A stretch of 36,242 nucleotides of DNA, taken from the NCBI GenBank assembly GCA_905478995.1, contig CAJQKT010000097.1, forward strand, positions 1 to 36,242, read 5' to 3'. A program made the translations under genes and the position numbers. Under the pieces are notes generated by a model. That model was not told the origin of the DNA and ran no database searches. It saw only the letters and a list, made by a program, of their open reading frames with translations. Of this stretch, positions 26,403-35,600 are shown one piece after another. Each line of letters opens with the position of its first letter. Within the stretch, counting starts at the first letter, position 1. The stretch comes from an uncultured Pseudomonadales bacterium (GTDB lineage Bacteria > Pseudomonadota > Gammaproteobacteria > Pseudomonadales > UBA7434).

Positions 26403-27593
26403 TCAATGCTTGTCAACCAAAAGCACTGCAATATCATCGGGATACTTTTGCGTAGAATCAACGGCATAATTTTTCAAAACGGACTCGGGATCCGCACGAG
26501 AAGAAGGGGCATGACTTAATAAATACTTTTCTTTGGCCGACAGGGATGCATCTTCAAGCACCTCCAATATACCGTCGGAGAACAACATCAAACGAAACTC
26601 TGAGGGCAAACTCAACTCAACTTCGTCGTATTCAGCATCATCAAATAAACCTACGGGCGCGCCCTTACCCTCAAGATAACGCGCTTCGCTATTCGCAATC
26701 AAAATAGGTAGAGGCAAGTGCCCCGCCACTGTATAAACCAAATTATTTCGCCGCGTATTTAACACCGCATAAAATAGCGTTGCATGCTTACCAATGCCGG
26801 TAGCCATTAGCTCCGCATTAGCCTGCACTAAGAACTCAGCCGGATGTAATATTGTATCTGTACCACTGTGGTTATATTCACTTCGTACTCGCGCTGTTAG
26901 ATTCTTTAGTAGCACAGTCACAAACGCCGACGAGGCACCATGACCCGAAACATCGGCCACAAAAAACACCACGTGATCGTTGCCAACCGTAATGTACTCT
27001 ACAAAATCGCCACTAAGATATAGCGAAGGCACAATTTGATGGCGAAATACATAAGCCCCTTTCTGCATTGGACTCACTGGTAACATTTTCATCTGCACCA
27101 TTAAACCAGCTTGCTGATCTTGCTCCAGTACAGCCAAATTATTTTTCAAAACGCTATTAGCCTGCTCTAGCTGAGCCCTGTACCGGCTATTTTCTTGACG
27201 GAGACTATATCTTTCAAGGCTTCGCTCAATGGAGTGCTCGAGTACTTCGAGGTCTACAATAGGCTTTATTAAAAAATCGCTGGCGCCCAATCGCAAGGCC
27301 TCTACCACATCGGTCATTTCACCCTCGCCTGAGATGACAATGATAGGCAGCTCCACATCTTCATTGGAGATAAGCTGCAAAACACTGACCCCGTCCACCT
27401 TAGGGAGATTAAGGTCGCAAAGGACGCACCCAGGACTTTCACTCTGTATCATGGCCAAGCCTGCCTCACCATCTGAAGCAGTAACGGTATTGTATCCAGT
27501 GTTTTTCAAGTAATCAGCGACGTGCTCACGCATCGCTGCATCCGCATCGATGATTAAGACCTTGGTAAGACTCGTGCTATTTGGGTAATCCAC
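26403..27593 (-). CDS. rssB: RssB-like response regulator with PP2C phosphatase output
   Basis: This 396-residue protein has a receiver domain (about 10-125) with the acidic pocket in LIIDADAAM, the phosphoacceptor in CVLCDLNLPKVDG, and the lysine in FLIKPI. A coiled linker (about 130-175) leads to a PP2C/SpoIIE domain (about 190-395) that keeps the metal aspartates in SGDFVEYI, VADVSGHGASS, LMLFSDGILE, and YPDDIAVLLV. E. coli RssB has a degenerate PP2C domain, while this one looks catalytic. Its probable substrate is the STAS protein encoded next. mlaA lies upstream, as in Pseudomonas. The start is GTG 27593. HsbR is a less likely identity because of size. Confidence 0.82.
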   Translation of the reverse strand: MDYPNSTSLTKVLIIDADAAMREHVADYLKNTGYNTVTASDGEAGLAMIQSESPGCVLCDLNLPKVDGVSVLQLISNEDVELPIIVISGEGEMTDVVEALRLGASDFLIKPIVDLEVLEHSIERSLERYSLRQENSRYRAQLEQANSVLKNNLAVLEQDQQAGLMVQMKMLPVSPMQKGAYVFRHQIVPSLYLSGDFVEYITVGNDHVVFFVADVSGHGASSAFVTVLLKNLTARVRSEYNHSGTDTILHPAEFLVQANAELMATGIGKHATLFYAVLNTRRNNLVYTVAGHLPLPILIANSEARYLEGKGAPVGLFDDAEYDEVELSLPSEFRLMLFSDGILEVLEDASLSAKEKYLLSHAPSSRADPESVLKNYAVDSTQKYPDDIAVLLVDKH

Positions 27594-27613
27594 TATAAAA
27601 CTCTTTAATGATG

Positions 27614-27636
27614 TGGCGGCTGTCAGTTTGCCGCCA
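27614..27636 (-). other. Perfect hairpin upstream of rssB
   Basis: TGGCGGC and GCCGCCA form a 7-bp stem around a 9-base loop, starting about 20 bases before the rssB GTG. No T-run follows on the transcribed strand. It may be an operator or an mRNA structure affecting translation. Confidence 0.45.
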
Positions 27637-27850
27637 GTCTGCCACTTAAAAATTTACTCGACACAGTAACCGTAAGCCCTTATGGCAAGCCTGTCTACTC
27701 ATAAAGCTGCCTAGTTTTCTCGCTAAATTCACTGGTTTTTCACCAATCAGTTTGCCCCAAATAGAGCGGTAATACTCTGGATAATATGCCACGGAGCGTC
27801 AAGCTTACTTTAGTGCGCCCCAGAATGGCCAAACGATTCATTAAAAACGC

Positions 27851-28636
27851 TTAAAAATCATCGCCAAATGAATCAAAATCATCGGGTAAATCACCATTGG
27901 CTATATCTGAACGCCGCTTTTGTAAAAACACCTCTCGCAAAAATGTGTAGCGGTCACCGGTAATCAAACTTTCAACGTCCAGTATATCAGCGCGAACATC
28001 TACGACATCGAGTACACGCAGCCAATTGCGAGCCGACTCATGATCAAGGTAAGTGAGTGGCGACATATACATGTCTGGAAAAATTCCAACCGTGTCACGC
28101 AAGCTGCTACCACCTAGAAAGGGCAAAACAAGATAGGGCCCGCTCTCGACACCCCACACGCCGAGTGTTTGTCCGAAATGCTCGTCACGCTCGGTCAAAC
28201 CCCAGCCAGAGGCCACGTCGATAAGCCCCGCCAATCCAGCCGTAGAATTCACCACGAGCCGCCCAGTGGCAACGGCCATATGCTGAAAGTCCGCTTGCAA
28301 ACCTGCATTGAGTATATTTCTTACTTCACCCAAGTTATCAAAGAAATTGCTGACGCCCTTGTCGACGATACGTGGCGTACTCCAGCGATAAAACTTTGCC
28401 ACTGGCTTCAATGCCCAACGATCGAAAAACTCATTGAATGCAAATACCTTGCGATTAAATTGCTCATAAGGGTCAACAGGGCTTGCCCAGCTATTCGTTG
28501 GCGCCACCACGAAAAGCAAGCACAAACAAATAAAGCTAGCAGCACAAGCTCTCCGCCATAACTTAACCGAAAGCCATTGACCCCAATCCTTCGACAATAA
28601 AGCAAACGAGCTTGGGGGTAAGAACGTGAAAAACAT
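27851..28636 (-). CDS. mlaA: MlaA (VacJ), outer-membrane lipid asymmetry protein
   Basis: MlaA extracts misplaced phospholipids from the outer leaflet and passes them to MlaC. The family core is clear: DPYEQFNRKVFAFNEFFDRW, LKPVAKFYRW, VNSTAGLAGLIDVASGWGL, FGQTLGVWGVESGPYLVLPFLG, and SSLRDTVGIFPDMYMSPL. The 261 residues include a long N-terminal lead of about 30 residues before a hydrophobic signal segment. The signal ends NSWA-SPVDPY, a signal-peptidase-I style site, with no cysteine at the place of the usual lipobox. It may therefore not be a lipoprotein. The acidic tail (DLPDDFDSFGDDF) is typical. The remaining mla genes are not in the window. Confidence 0.93.
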   Translation of the reverse strand: MFFTFLPPSSFALLSKDWGQWLSVKLWRRACAASFICLCLLFVVAPTNSWASPVDPYEQFNRKVFAFNEFFDRWALKPVAKFYRWSTPRIVDKGVSNFFDNLGEVRNILNAGLQADFQHMAVATGRLVVNSTAGLAGLIDVASGWGLTERDEHFGQTLGVWGVESGPYLVLPFLGGSSLRDTVGIFPDMYMSPLTYLDHESARNWLRVLDVVDVRADILDVESLITGDRYTFLREVFLQKRRSDIANGDLPDDFDSFGDDF

Positions 28637-28731
28637 TTTAATTAAGCGTCCTGTTCTTGTTTTTGGCGAGGCAGATTTTACCAGCGGTCGATTGCAATAA
28701 CCACTTGGCCGATGTCCACTCGAGCTTCGCG

Positions 28732-28737
28732 ATTATA
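28732..28737 (-). promoter_or_regulatory. Possible -10 box for mlaA
   Basis: The complement reads TATAAT, about 95 bases before mlaA, followed by a G/C-rich stretch. No good -35 stands at 16-18 bases, so support is partial. Confidence 0.3.
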
Positions 28738-28800
28738 CAAGCCAAAGGGCACCAACCTGCATCAGCGTAGTAGTGATTAAAGCTACAGAATTTTGGTTGG

Positions 28801-29619
28801 TCACTCTAAATAATAGATGATATCTAGGCTATGTAATTGTTCGAGAAGGACCCGACCACCATCAACCACTTGAGCCGGCTCGGGGTGCTGCAGTTCGATG
28901 GCAATTCTTTGGAGCAAATCTCGACCGCTAGTGCCAGCACCTTGCTCCAAAACCTCCAACATACGTCCAGTCACCGCATTGCATTCCAAAAATCTGACTT
29001 GGTCTGCCCGATTACGATAAACCACCAAACACACAGGATCGGCACTGGGCTGATGAGGCTGATAGTGCTGACCAATTTTATGCACTGGATAATTAAAAAC
29101 CATTGGCCAAGCCAGTGGCGATAAATGAGGCACGCCCTCAATGATTGCCGTGTCGCCAGCGTGGCTTATATAGGTTGGCGGGATTTCAGCATCCGCAAGA
29201 AACAGTGCCGATTCCGCCCATTCATAGCGAGCCAACTCTAACAAAAATGGTTGATCACAACCTCTCGCGCTATGCTCAGTGTCTAAATAACTAATAAATT
29301 CACGACCCAACTCTGTAAAATAAGGCGTTTGAGATGAATGAATATGAATAAAGCTGCGTATCAAGCCCTGCCAATCATCGTCCCCATAAAGCGAGCGTAT
29401 AATGGGAAACCCGCTTTGCATAAAATTTTCAATATTTTTATAAATGAGTTCTCGATAGATCTGTAGGCGGCGATTCTCTACAGCGGGTGGCGCAGGATTC
29501 ACCAAAGGATTGCGCAAATGATCGCTAAACGAACTCTGAATAGTAATCGTGCTCACTAGCGCATTAGCAGCACCCTCTGCACCACTAGTATTTTTGCTAT
29601 TGGGCATGTAGCCTGCCAT
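28801..29619 (-). CDS. hvfC: HvfC (DUF2063), partner protein of the HvfB enzyme
   Basis: DUF2063/HvfC proteins partner DUF692 enzymes in making copper-binding modified peptides. They probably bind the precursor and present it to the enzyme. The N-terminal helical domain is recognisable (RLQIYRELIYKNIENFMQSGFP, IIRSLYGDDDW, FIHIHSSQTPYFTELGREF, LLELARYEWAESALF), with a C-terminal domain after residue 160. I use ATG 29619, with AAGGCGAG at about 8 bases; a TTG at 29664 would add 15 residues. It overlaps the end of hvfB by about 20 bases, showing tight coupling. The length is about 272 residues. Confidence 0.85.
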   Translation of the reverse strand: MAGYMPNSKNTSGAEGAANALVSTITIQSSFSDHLRNPLVNPAPPAVENRRLQIYRELIYKNIENFMQSGFPIIRSLYGDDDWQGLIRSFIHIHSSQTPYFTELGREFISYLDTEHSARGCDQPFLLELARYEWAESALFLADAEIPPTYISHAGDTAIIEGVPHLSPLAWPMVFNYPVHKIGQHYQPHQPSADPVCLVVYRNRADQVRFLECNAVTGRMLEVLEQGAGTSGRDLLQRIAIELQHPEPAQVVDGGRVLLEQLHSLDIIYYLE

Positions 29620-30460
29620 CAAGCTCGCCTTTACGCGACCTTTGGGCGCCTCGCACCTGCTCAACCTCAGCTAACAACTCGGCCAGTGGAGGGAAGTTGA
29701 AATCGCGCTCGAGTAGCGTGGGCACAACACCGAACAAGCTATATGCTTCGCGTAACAACTGCCAAACCGGTTCTATGACTGCGGCGCCGTGAGTATCAAC
29801 TCGCAAATCCTCAGATTCTACAAAATGTCCGCCTACATGCATGTATGCAATGCGCTCAGCAGGCAACTTTTGCATAAAGTCGACAGCCTCATATCCATGA
29901 TTGATGCTGTTGACATAAACATTATTGACATCTAACAGAATGTCACAGTCGGCCTGCTTTGCAACAGCATTAATAAATTCTATTTCGGAAATTTCTTGTT
30001 CAGGCGCAGCATAGTAAGACACATTCTCTAGGGCTATTCGCTGACCCAAACAATCCTGCACTTGCAATATTCGCTCAGCAACAAAACTAATTGCATCGCG
30101 TCTAAAGGGAATCGGCATCAAGTCATAAAGGTGACCATGATCACCACAATAACTCAGATGCTCGGAATAGATGGGGCATTGGTGTTGTTTTATAAACAAA
30201 CCTATGGACTTGACCAATTCGGTATCAATGGGAGCAAAACCGCCAATATTGAGTGACAAACCGTGCAAAGTTAGCGGTACTCGCTCAGTCAATGCACGAA
30301 GCTTTTTAGCGTATTGTCCGCCAACTCGAATCCAATTCTCAGGTGCCACCTCAATAAAATCGAAAGCCCCCTGCGATGCTGCTGCTAAATCAGCTGCAAT
30401 TTCCCGACGCAAGCCCACGCCAGCTAGTGCAGCATCTGCCGGCCAGCATGCTACTGACAT
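29597..30460 (-). CDS. hvfB: HvfB (DUF692), multinuclear non-heme iron enzyme
   Basis: DUF692 enzymes use a two- or three-iron centre and oxygen to modify cysteines in peptide precursors. The Haemophilus HvfB makes oxazolone-thioamide pairs that bind copper. Here the TIM-barrel metal-binding residues are visible in VPLTLHGLSLNIGG, YSEHLSYCG, IALENVSYY, LLDVNNVYVNSINHG, YMHVGGH and VDTHGAAV, with LLERDFNFP near the end. Length is about 287 residues. I chose ATG 30460; a TTG five codons earlier is possible. Its precursor gene lies 91 bases upstream and its partner gene overlaps it downstream. Confidence 0.93.
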   Translation of the reverse strand: MSVACWPADAALAGVGLRREIAADLAAASQGAFDFIEVAPENWIRVGGQYAKKLRALTERVPLTLHGLSLNIGGFAPIDTELVKSIGLFIKQHQCPIYSEHLSYCGDHGHLYDLMPIPFRRDAISFVAERILQVQDCLGQRIALENVSYYAAPEQEISEIEFINAVAKQADCDILLDVNNVYVNSINHGYEAVDFMQKLPAERIAYMHVGGHFVESEDLRVDTHGAAVIEPVWQLLREAYSLFGVVPTLLERDFNFPPLAELLAEVEQVRGAQRSRKGELDGRLHAQ

Positions 30461-30551
30461 AGTCGGACTAACCAAGCTGTTAACGGAAACCTCACTTGTT
30501 CGCCGAGTAGCAAACAGGCGGGTATATTAGAAATTAATGCGTTGCAAGTGG

Positions 30552-30827
30552 TTAACCGCCACATTTACCTTCGCCACACTTGCCTTCGCCACATTTTCCT
30601 TCATCACCCTTAGACTCTTCGCTTCCAGACGCGCCACCACAAGAACCTTCACCACATTTGCCTTCGCCACATTTACCTTCGGCGCCTAAATGTAAAATGT
30701 CATAGCCGGTTGACAGTGGCTGCGCAGAAAAGGGATTAACCTCGGCATTAGCGCCAGCTGTAATAGCCGTAGCAAGAAAAGCTGCCCCCAGGGTAACCGA
30801 TACCGGTTTTACATTACGTTGACTCAT
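30552..30827 (-). CDS. hvfA: HvfA-type secreted EGKCG-repeat precursor peptide
   Basis: This 91-residue protein has a signal peptide (MSQRNVKPVSVTLGAAFLAT.. ending TAGANA before EVNPF), a short linker (QPLSTGYDILHLGAEG), and a C-terminal Gly/Cys/Lys/Glu-rich region. That region holds five EGKCG units and one EGSCG, six cysteines in all, in two groups of three. This is the HvfA/bufferin type: the EGKCG cysteines are the sites HvfB modifies, giving a periplasmic copper-binding peptide. ATG 30827 has GAGGAG at 6 bases. The frame is open 42 codons further up, but that part lacks a start signal. It has its own upstream region behind a terminator. Confidence 0.93.
   Translation of the reverse strand: MSQRNVKPVSVTLGAAFLATAITAGANAEVNPFSAQPLSTGYDILHLGAEGKCGEGKCGEGSCGGASGSEESKGDEGKCGEGKCGEGKCGG
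30558..30681 (-). repeat. 15-bp coding repeats encoding EGKCG units in hvfA
   Basis: Two blocks (about 30558-30603 and 30637-30681) each contain three near-identical 15-base units, split by a Ser/Gly/Glu-rich spacer. The units differ mainly at third codon positions (TGT/TGC, GGT/GGC/GGA, AAA/AAG). Such arrays can expand or shrink by slippage, changing the number of copper sites. Confidence 0.85.
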
Positions 30828-31016
30828 ATCAGACTCCTCATTAACTTCAGTAAATGCATCATCAGCCCACGGTACCGGGGCTATATAACGCCATTTTACA
30901 CAAAAAGACCTTAGCGGTGCATCTTCACCTACTGCGCATAAAAAATGAATCAAATCCCACAGTTAGTCGCGCGGGGCAAGCCACAGTGAATAAAGAGTAG
31001 ATTTAAGAAGACCTTG

Positions 31017-31040
31017 GAAAAAGGAGCGGCCATAGGCCAC
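31017..31040 (-). terminator. Probable terminator between the hydrolase gene and hvfA
   Basis: On the minus strand GTGGCC and GGCCGC pair (one G-T wobble) around the loop TAT, followed by TCCTTTTTCC. It lies about 75 bases after the hydrolase stop. It separates that transcript from hvfABC. Confidence 0.6.
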
Positions 31041-31113
31041 GAATGCAGACAATCGCTAGCTGCCACCTAACCGATGTGGGTATAGATGGATAGCTGGGAG
31101 CGCTAAAATAAAC

Positions 31114-32637
31114 TCAGAGACAGCCAGCAAGCTGCTTCGATTCGCCGTGCAATGCCAGCTGCTCGATACTCTCATTGAGTGATGGCTTCTGAACATTTGC
31201 GTCTACCCTACCAGGCTGCGAATTAGCGCTTTGCGTTTCACTGTCGGTAGAGCTCAGGTCGGCCCGGCTTATGTGTTTGTTATAAAAAGACTCAACTGCA
31301 AGAGTGCTCTGCTTGTCATCACTCTTCGCATGAATAATTGCCGCGCTAGCTTCGCATCCTGAAACCAGCGTATCAGCCATTTCAACTAGGACTGGGGCAA
31401 TGACACTATCTTGCGTGGCGCTCGCTTGCTTGGCAATCACCGGAGCTTGCGTCTGCTCCAGCCAGCTTTGCAGCGGAGCGAACAAGTCCTGCTCGGCACT
31501 CTGATCAAGCAACATGGATAGATGGTTGTAGCGCCGCTTACTTGCTGCTATTTGGTCCACGACTAATAGCCTTGCATCATGCGGGCCTAATTCATGAATG
31601 AAATTTCGCACATCAACAAGGTTTGAAAATACCTTATCGCTAGCTGCTGCCAAGTGCAATGTTGGCGGCACTTTGGCGCTGAGCAACGCGGCGTGATAAT
31701 CGAACCCATCATCACCACACCAAGACTTACCATTCATCCAGCTGGCATACGTTCGATACCAACTCGCATTTTCATCAGCAGTACCTAAGCCCAATCGTGT
31801 TGCCGGAAACAAGTTGCGCCAGCTAACGAGTTTCTCAGTTAGGGAGTGACAAAACAATTTCACACAAAGCCCTGCAATTCGCTGGGTTGCGCTAAACCGT
31901 CGGCGCCCATTAAAAAACACCCATTGTTTTGCGCAGCGCTGTGCTTCTGGCATTCTGGCCCAAGCCGCGCTCAAGAGCACGGCGCCAAAACCGTGAGCGA
32001 CCCAAACATCCGGGCCTGTAGCGCAGGGCTTAAGAGTCTCAGCTGCAGCAATTTTCTGTGTATTGGTCACGACAACACTATGTTGAGCAGCGGACTGCAG
32101 TAGCGCGGGAATAGCCTCAGTAATCAAGTCATGCACGGTTAAAGATGACTGCTGCTGATCTGGCACTAAGCTCCGCCCTCGCCCTCCTAGATCGGCAACA
32201 AACACCTCATAACCTAGGCCTGCCAAGTAACGGGCCAACCCACGATTTGAGTCATCATAAAAAATACGCCCACACTCTGCCTCCCCATGCAGCATAAATA
32301 CACTGCGTCTGGGCTGACCATGAGAATTGGTTAAACGATCCAATAGCTCAGAGGGAAAATGTGTAACATCGTGCTGATTCGGCGTTTCGGCTGCAGGCAA
32401 AAAATGCCGCAGATGAAGCTGCTCACCACCGGACAGCGACACCCAAATTGAATTGACTTTGAGCATGGAACTGACATCCGCCTGCTGCCCGCCACCAATA
32501 GAATTATGCTCCGCGCTGTCATGACGGGCGCACATCGCTTCGTCGTCAGCAAACGCGTCTAACTGGCGCTCTGCTTGCTGAGCCAAACTACTGTTTAGCG
32601 AACTAGTGGGTATTGGTTGAAGTCGATCGTTTGCCAC
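31114..32637 (-). CDS. Alpha/beta-hydrolase-fold protein lacking the nucleophile serine
   Basis: This 507-residue protein has an alpha/beta-hydrolase core (about 60-390): the oxyanion strand SVFMLHGEAECGRIFYDD, LARYLAGLGYEVFVADLGGRGRS, and a late Asp (AAASDKVFSNL) and His (RRYNHLSML) that fit catalytic acid and base. The nucleophile elbow reads WVAHGFGAVLL, so the serine of the usual GxSxG-type turn is glycine (codon GGT). It is flanked by a polar N-terminal region and a C-terminal extension of about 120 Ser/Ala-rich residues. The GTG start at 32637 lies inside the end of hrpA (43-base overlap). The start may be later, for instance ATG 32466. The substrate is unknown, and a non-enzymatic role is possible. 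Confidence 0.75.
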   Translation of the reverse strand: MANDRLQPIPTSSLNSSLAQQAERQLDAFADDEAMCARHDSAEHNSIGGGQQADVSSMLKVNSIWVSLSGGEQLHLRHFLPAAETPNQHDVTHFPSELLDRLTNSHGQPRRSVFMLHGEAECGRIFYDDSNRGLARYLAGLGYEVFVADLGGRGRSLVPDQQQSSLTVHDLITEAIPALLQSAAQHSVVVTNTQKIAAAETLKPCATGPDVWVAHGFGAVLLSAAWARMPEAQRCAKQWVFFNGRRRFSATQRIAGLCVKLFCHSLTEKLVSWRNLFPATRLGLGTADENASWYRTYASWMNGKSWCGDDGFDYHAALLSAKVPPTLHLAAASDKVFSNLVDVRNFIHELGPHDARLLVVDQIAASKRRYNHLSMLLDQSAEQDLFAPLQSWLEQTQAPVIAKQASATQDSVIAPVLVEMADTLVSGCEASAAIIHAKSDDKQSTLAVESFYNKHISRADLSSTDSETQSANSQPGRVDANVQKPSLNESIEQLALHGESKQLAGCL

Positions 32638-35600
32638 GCTTTTTGGACTCTTTGAATTGAAACAGGCACAACGGTTTTTAAATGCTGCGCAAATAGCGAC
32701 ACGCGCAATTCTTCAAGTAGCCATCTAAAATCAGATACCTGCTGATCATAAAGTTGCGCGCGTGGGTACTTATATAGCAAATTATGAAGGGGTTGCTGCA
32801 AAGATGACAACTTTTCACACAATTGAGCATCTTTCACATCCCTACCGCCCAAGCGATCTAACCGCACGGCAATGGCTTGCAAGTAGCGAGGCAAATGCTG
32901 CAACTGCACATAACCTGCTTGCAATAAAAAGCCAGGACAAACTAATTCGTTGAGTTGCGCATCGATATCCACACATTGGACAGAGAAATGTTCGCGCTTT
33001 TTTTGCAGCAAGGCAGACACTTGGTGATACTCCTCGAGAATTCGATAAGTCACGCTCTCTAATTCGTTAGCCACAGCAATAAGGTCACCGCGCCCCCCGT
33101 CAACACAGCACTTAAACTCGGCCTCAGTGTTCGGCATACCCTGCTTAAAATCAGCAAAACAACAGCGCACAATCGCCAAGCGAATTAAATCGCCGACTAA
33201 TTGCTGGCGATCGCCCAAATGCACATAGGGCAAGATTTTTTTTGTATCTTTGAAAATCTGCTTTTTCAAGTAGCGCACTTTATCCGGCAAAGCATACATC
33301 GCCAGACTCGGCAAATTGCTCCGTGTTTGCGCCTCAGCCTCTTTTAACGTAGCGCAGTGCCCGATGACCAAGCTATCCGCCTCTTGCTTTAGCGACCTAA
33401 ACGCGGTCAATTCGCTCGCCGGTGCAGCTGGCTGCCCATGCGCATTGAGATCGCCAAAACTCCATTGAGTAATGGGGCCTGCTACTAAGTCATTGCTCTT
33501 GAGGTCGCTGCTTCGCTGCTCAAGGTCTTGTAAGCATTCATGCTGCAAGGCAGCAATATCTCTACCTTCGCAAATTTGCTGACCCTCCCTGTCGCTTACT
33601 TCAATACGGAGTTGGTAAAAAAAATCGAGCTTATCCAATGCCAGATTTCGCCAAGTAACAGGATCTATCACCACGGCGTGATGTATTTTTATCAGGGCAG
33701 CCAACTCTACAAAAAGTGAGCGCGACTGGCTAATACAATCATCAACAGCAATATAATCACACAACGCCTTGGCGACTCGGGCAGCAGGCACTAATCTTTT
33801 GCGCTGAGCCTTAGGCAGCAGTTTGATAAGCTCGGTGCATTTATCTACCAACATGCCGGGCACTAACCACTCAAAAGATGCCAAGGGTATTGTCCCAATG
33901 TCAGCCAGAGGTATGCGCGCTGTTACGCCATCATTGGGCTCGCCCGGAGCAAAGCAATAACTAAGCTCGAAGGCTTGCGAACCAACCACAAACCGGCCGG
34001 GATACTGCTCCATGGCATCGACAGGTGGTGCACACGCATAGGCCTCTTGTTCGGTTAACAACAAAACCTGCTGCTCTTGAACCGATGCTTTCGCCAACCA
34101 TTTGGCCAAATCTGCACGGCTCATGATGTGAGCGGGTAAAACGCGCTGATAAAAAGCCTGCAAAACTGCATCTTCCACCAGCAGATCACGCCTCCTCAAT
34201 CTTGCCTCAAGCACCCTTATTTTTTCTAAGACGCTTTGATTGTGTTGCCAAAATTTGGCCGCAGCGAGCAGTCGATTGTCGGGATCTAGCTGCTGCTCAA
34301 CTAGCGCTGTTTGGATAAATGTTTGCCGCGCAACAAGTGCATCGACAGCGCTGTAGGCAACGAGCGTTGCTGACTCGAGCGTTAGGCCAAAAAACAATGT
34401 GCTGCGTTTGGCCACAACCTGCCCGCGTTTCCGATGCCAGTAAGGCTCGGCATATTCATACTTCACTAAATGCTTAAGCTCTGCGGCAATCCACGCAGGC
34501 TCAATCGATGCCACGGTGCGCGCATAGACTTTTGATGTTTCGACAATTTCGCCAGCCATCACCCAGCGCGGCGCTTGTTTGAATTGCGAAGACCCCGGAA
34601 AAATAGAAAAACCTAGATTGCGAGGTCCCAAATAACGAGCGAAACCTTTTTGTGCCTTTTTTGCCGGTACTGCGCCCCTGCGCTTACTGCGCTCATCCAA
34701 ACCCCCTAACTGCAGCGGTGTCCCTGTCAAAATCGCGCGATGAATCTGCTCGTAGGGTAACTCGTCATCAGGCAAAGAAAACCATGCTGAAGGTACCAAT
34801 GATGCCCCTAATTTAGTTGCCGAAGTTCGGATGGCCAGACGTAACTGGCGGTGCATGTCACGCCACTCTCGCATACGCATGTACGATAGATACTCTTTGG
34901 CGCAGAGCTTGCGCAACTGGCTCTGCGTCATGGTTTGACGCTGCGCCTCAAAATAGTCCCACAGCTTGAGCCACGCCATAAAATCTGATTGCGCGTGAGC
35001 AAAGCGCTCATGTGACATTCGCGCAGCCTCACGCTTTTCAACTGGATTTTCGCGCGGATCTTGCACGGCTAACGCACTAACAATAACCAAGATTTCGGCG
35101 GCGCAATGCTTTGCCAAACCAGCCAACAGCATGCGGCCAAGTCGAGGATCGATGGGCAATGCCGCCAGCTGTCGGCCGACGGCTGTTAAGTTCCCGTCCG
35201 CATGCATAGCACCCAGCTCAACGAGTGTTTTCACACCCGCCGTCACCTGCCGTGGTGCTGGCGATTCTAGAAACGGAAACTTTTCTATATGACCCAGCCC
35301 CAAGCGCTTCATCTGTAAAATAACAGCCGCTAACTGCGTGCGAAGTATCTCAGGCTCGGTATAATCTGGCCTACTATTAAAATCCTCTTCAGTGTAAAGC
35401 CGATAGCAAACGCCAGGGGCAATTCGGCCCGAACGACCCGAGCGCTGCTGAGCACTGGCTTTAGATATCGACTCAACCTGCAAACGCTGCAACTTGCTTC
35501 TCGCGCTGTACCGGCTCATTCGCACTAAGCCACCATCAATCACATAACCAATACCCGGCACGGTAATAGATGTTTCGGCTACATTAGTTGCTAAAACCAC

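Noticed and set aside
30558-30681. Short regularly spaced repeats that could suggest a CRISPR array
   Set aside because: The units are coding repeats for EGKCG with no spacers, inside hvfA.
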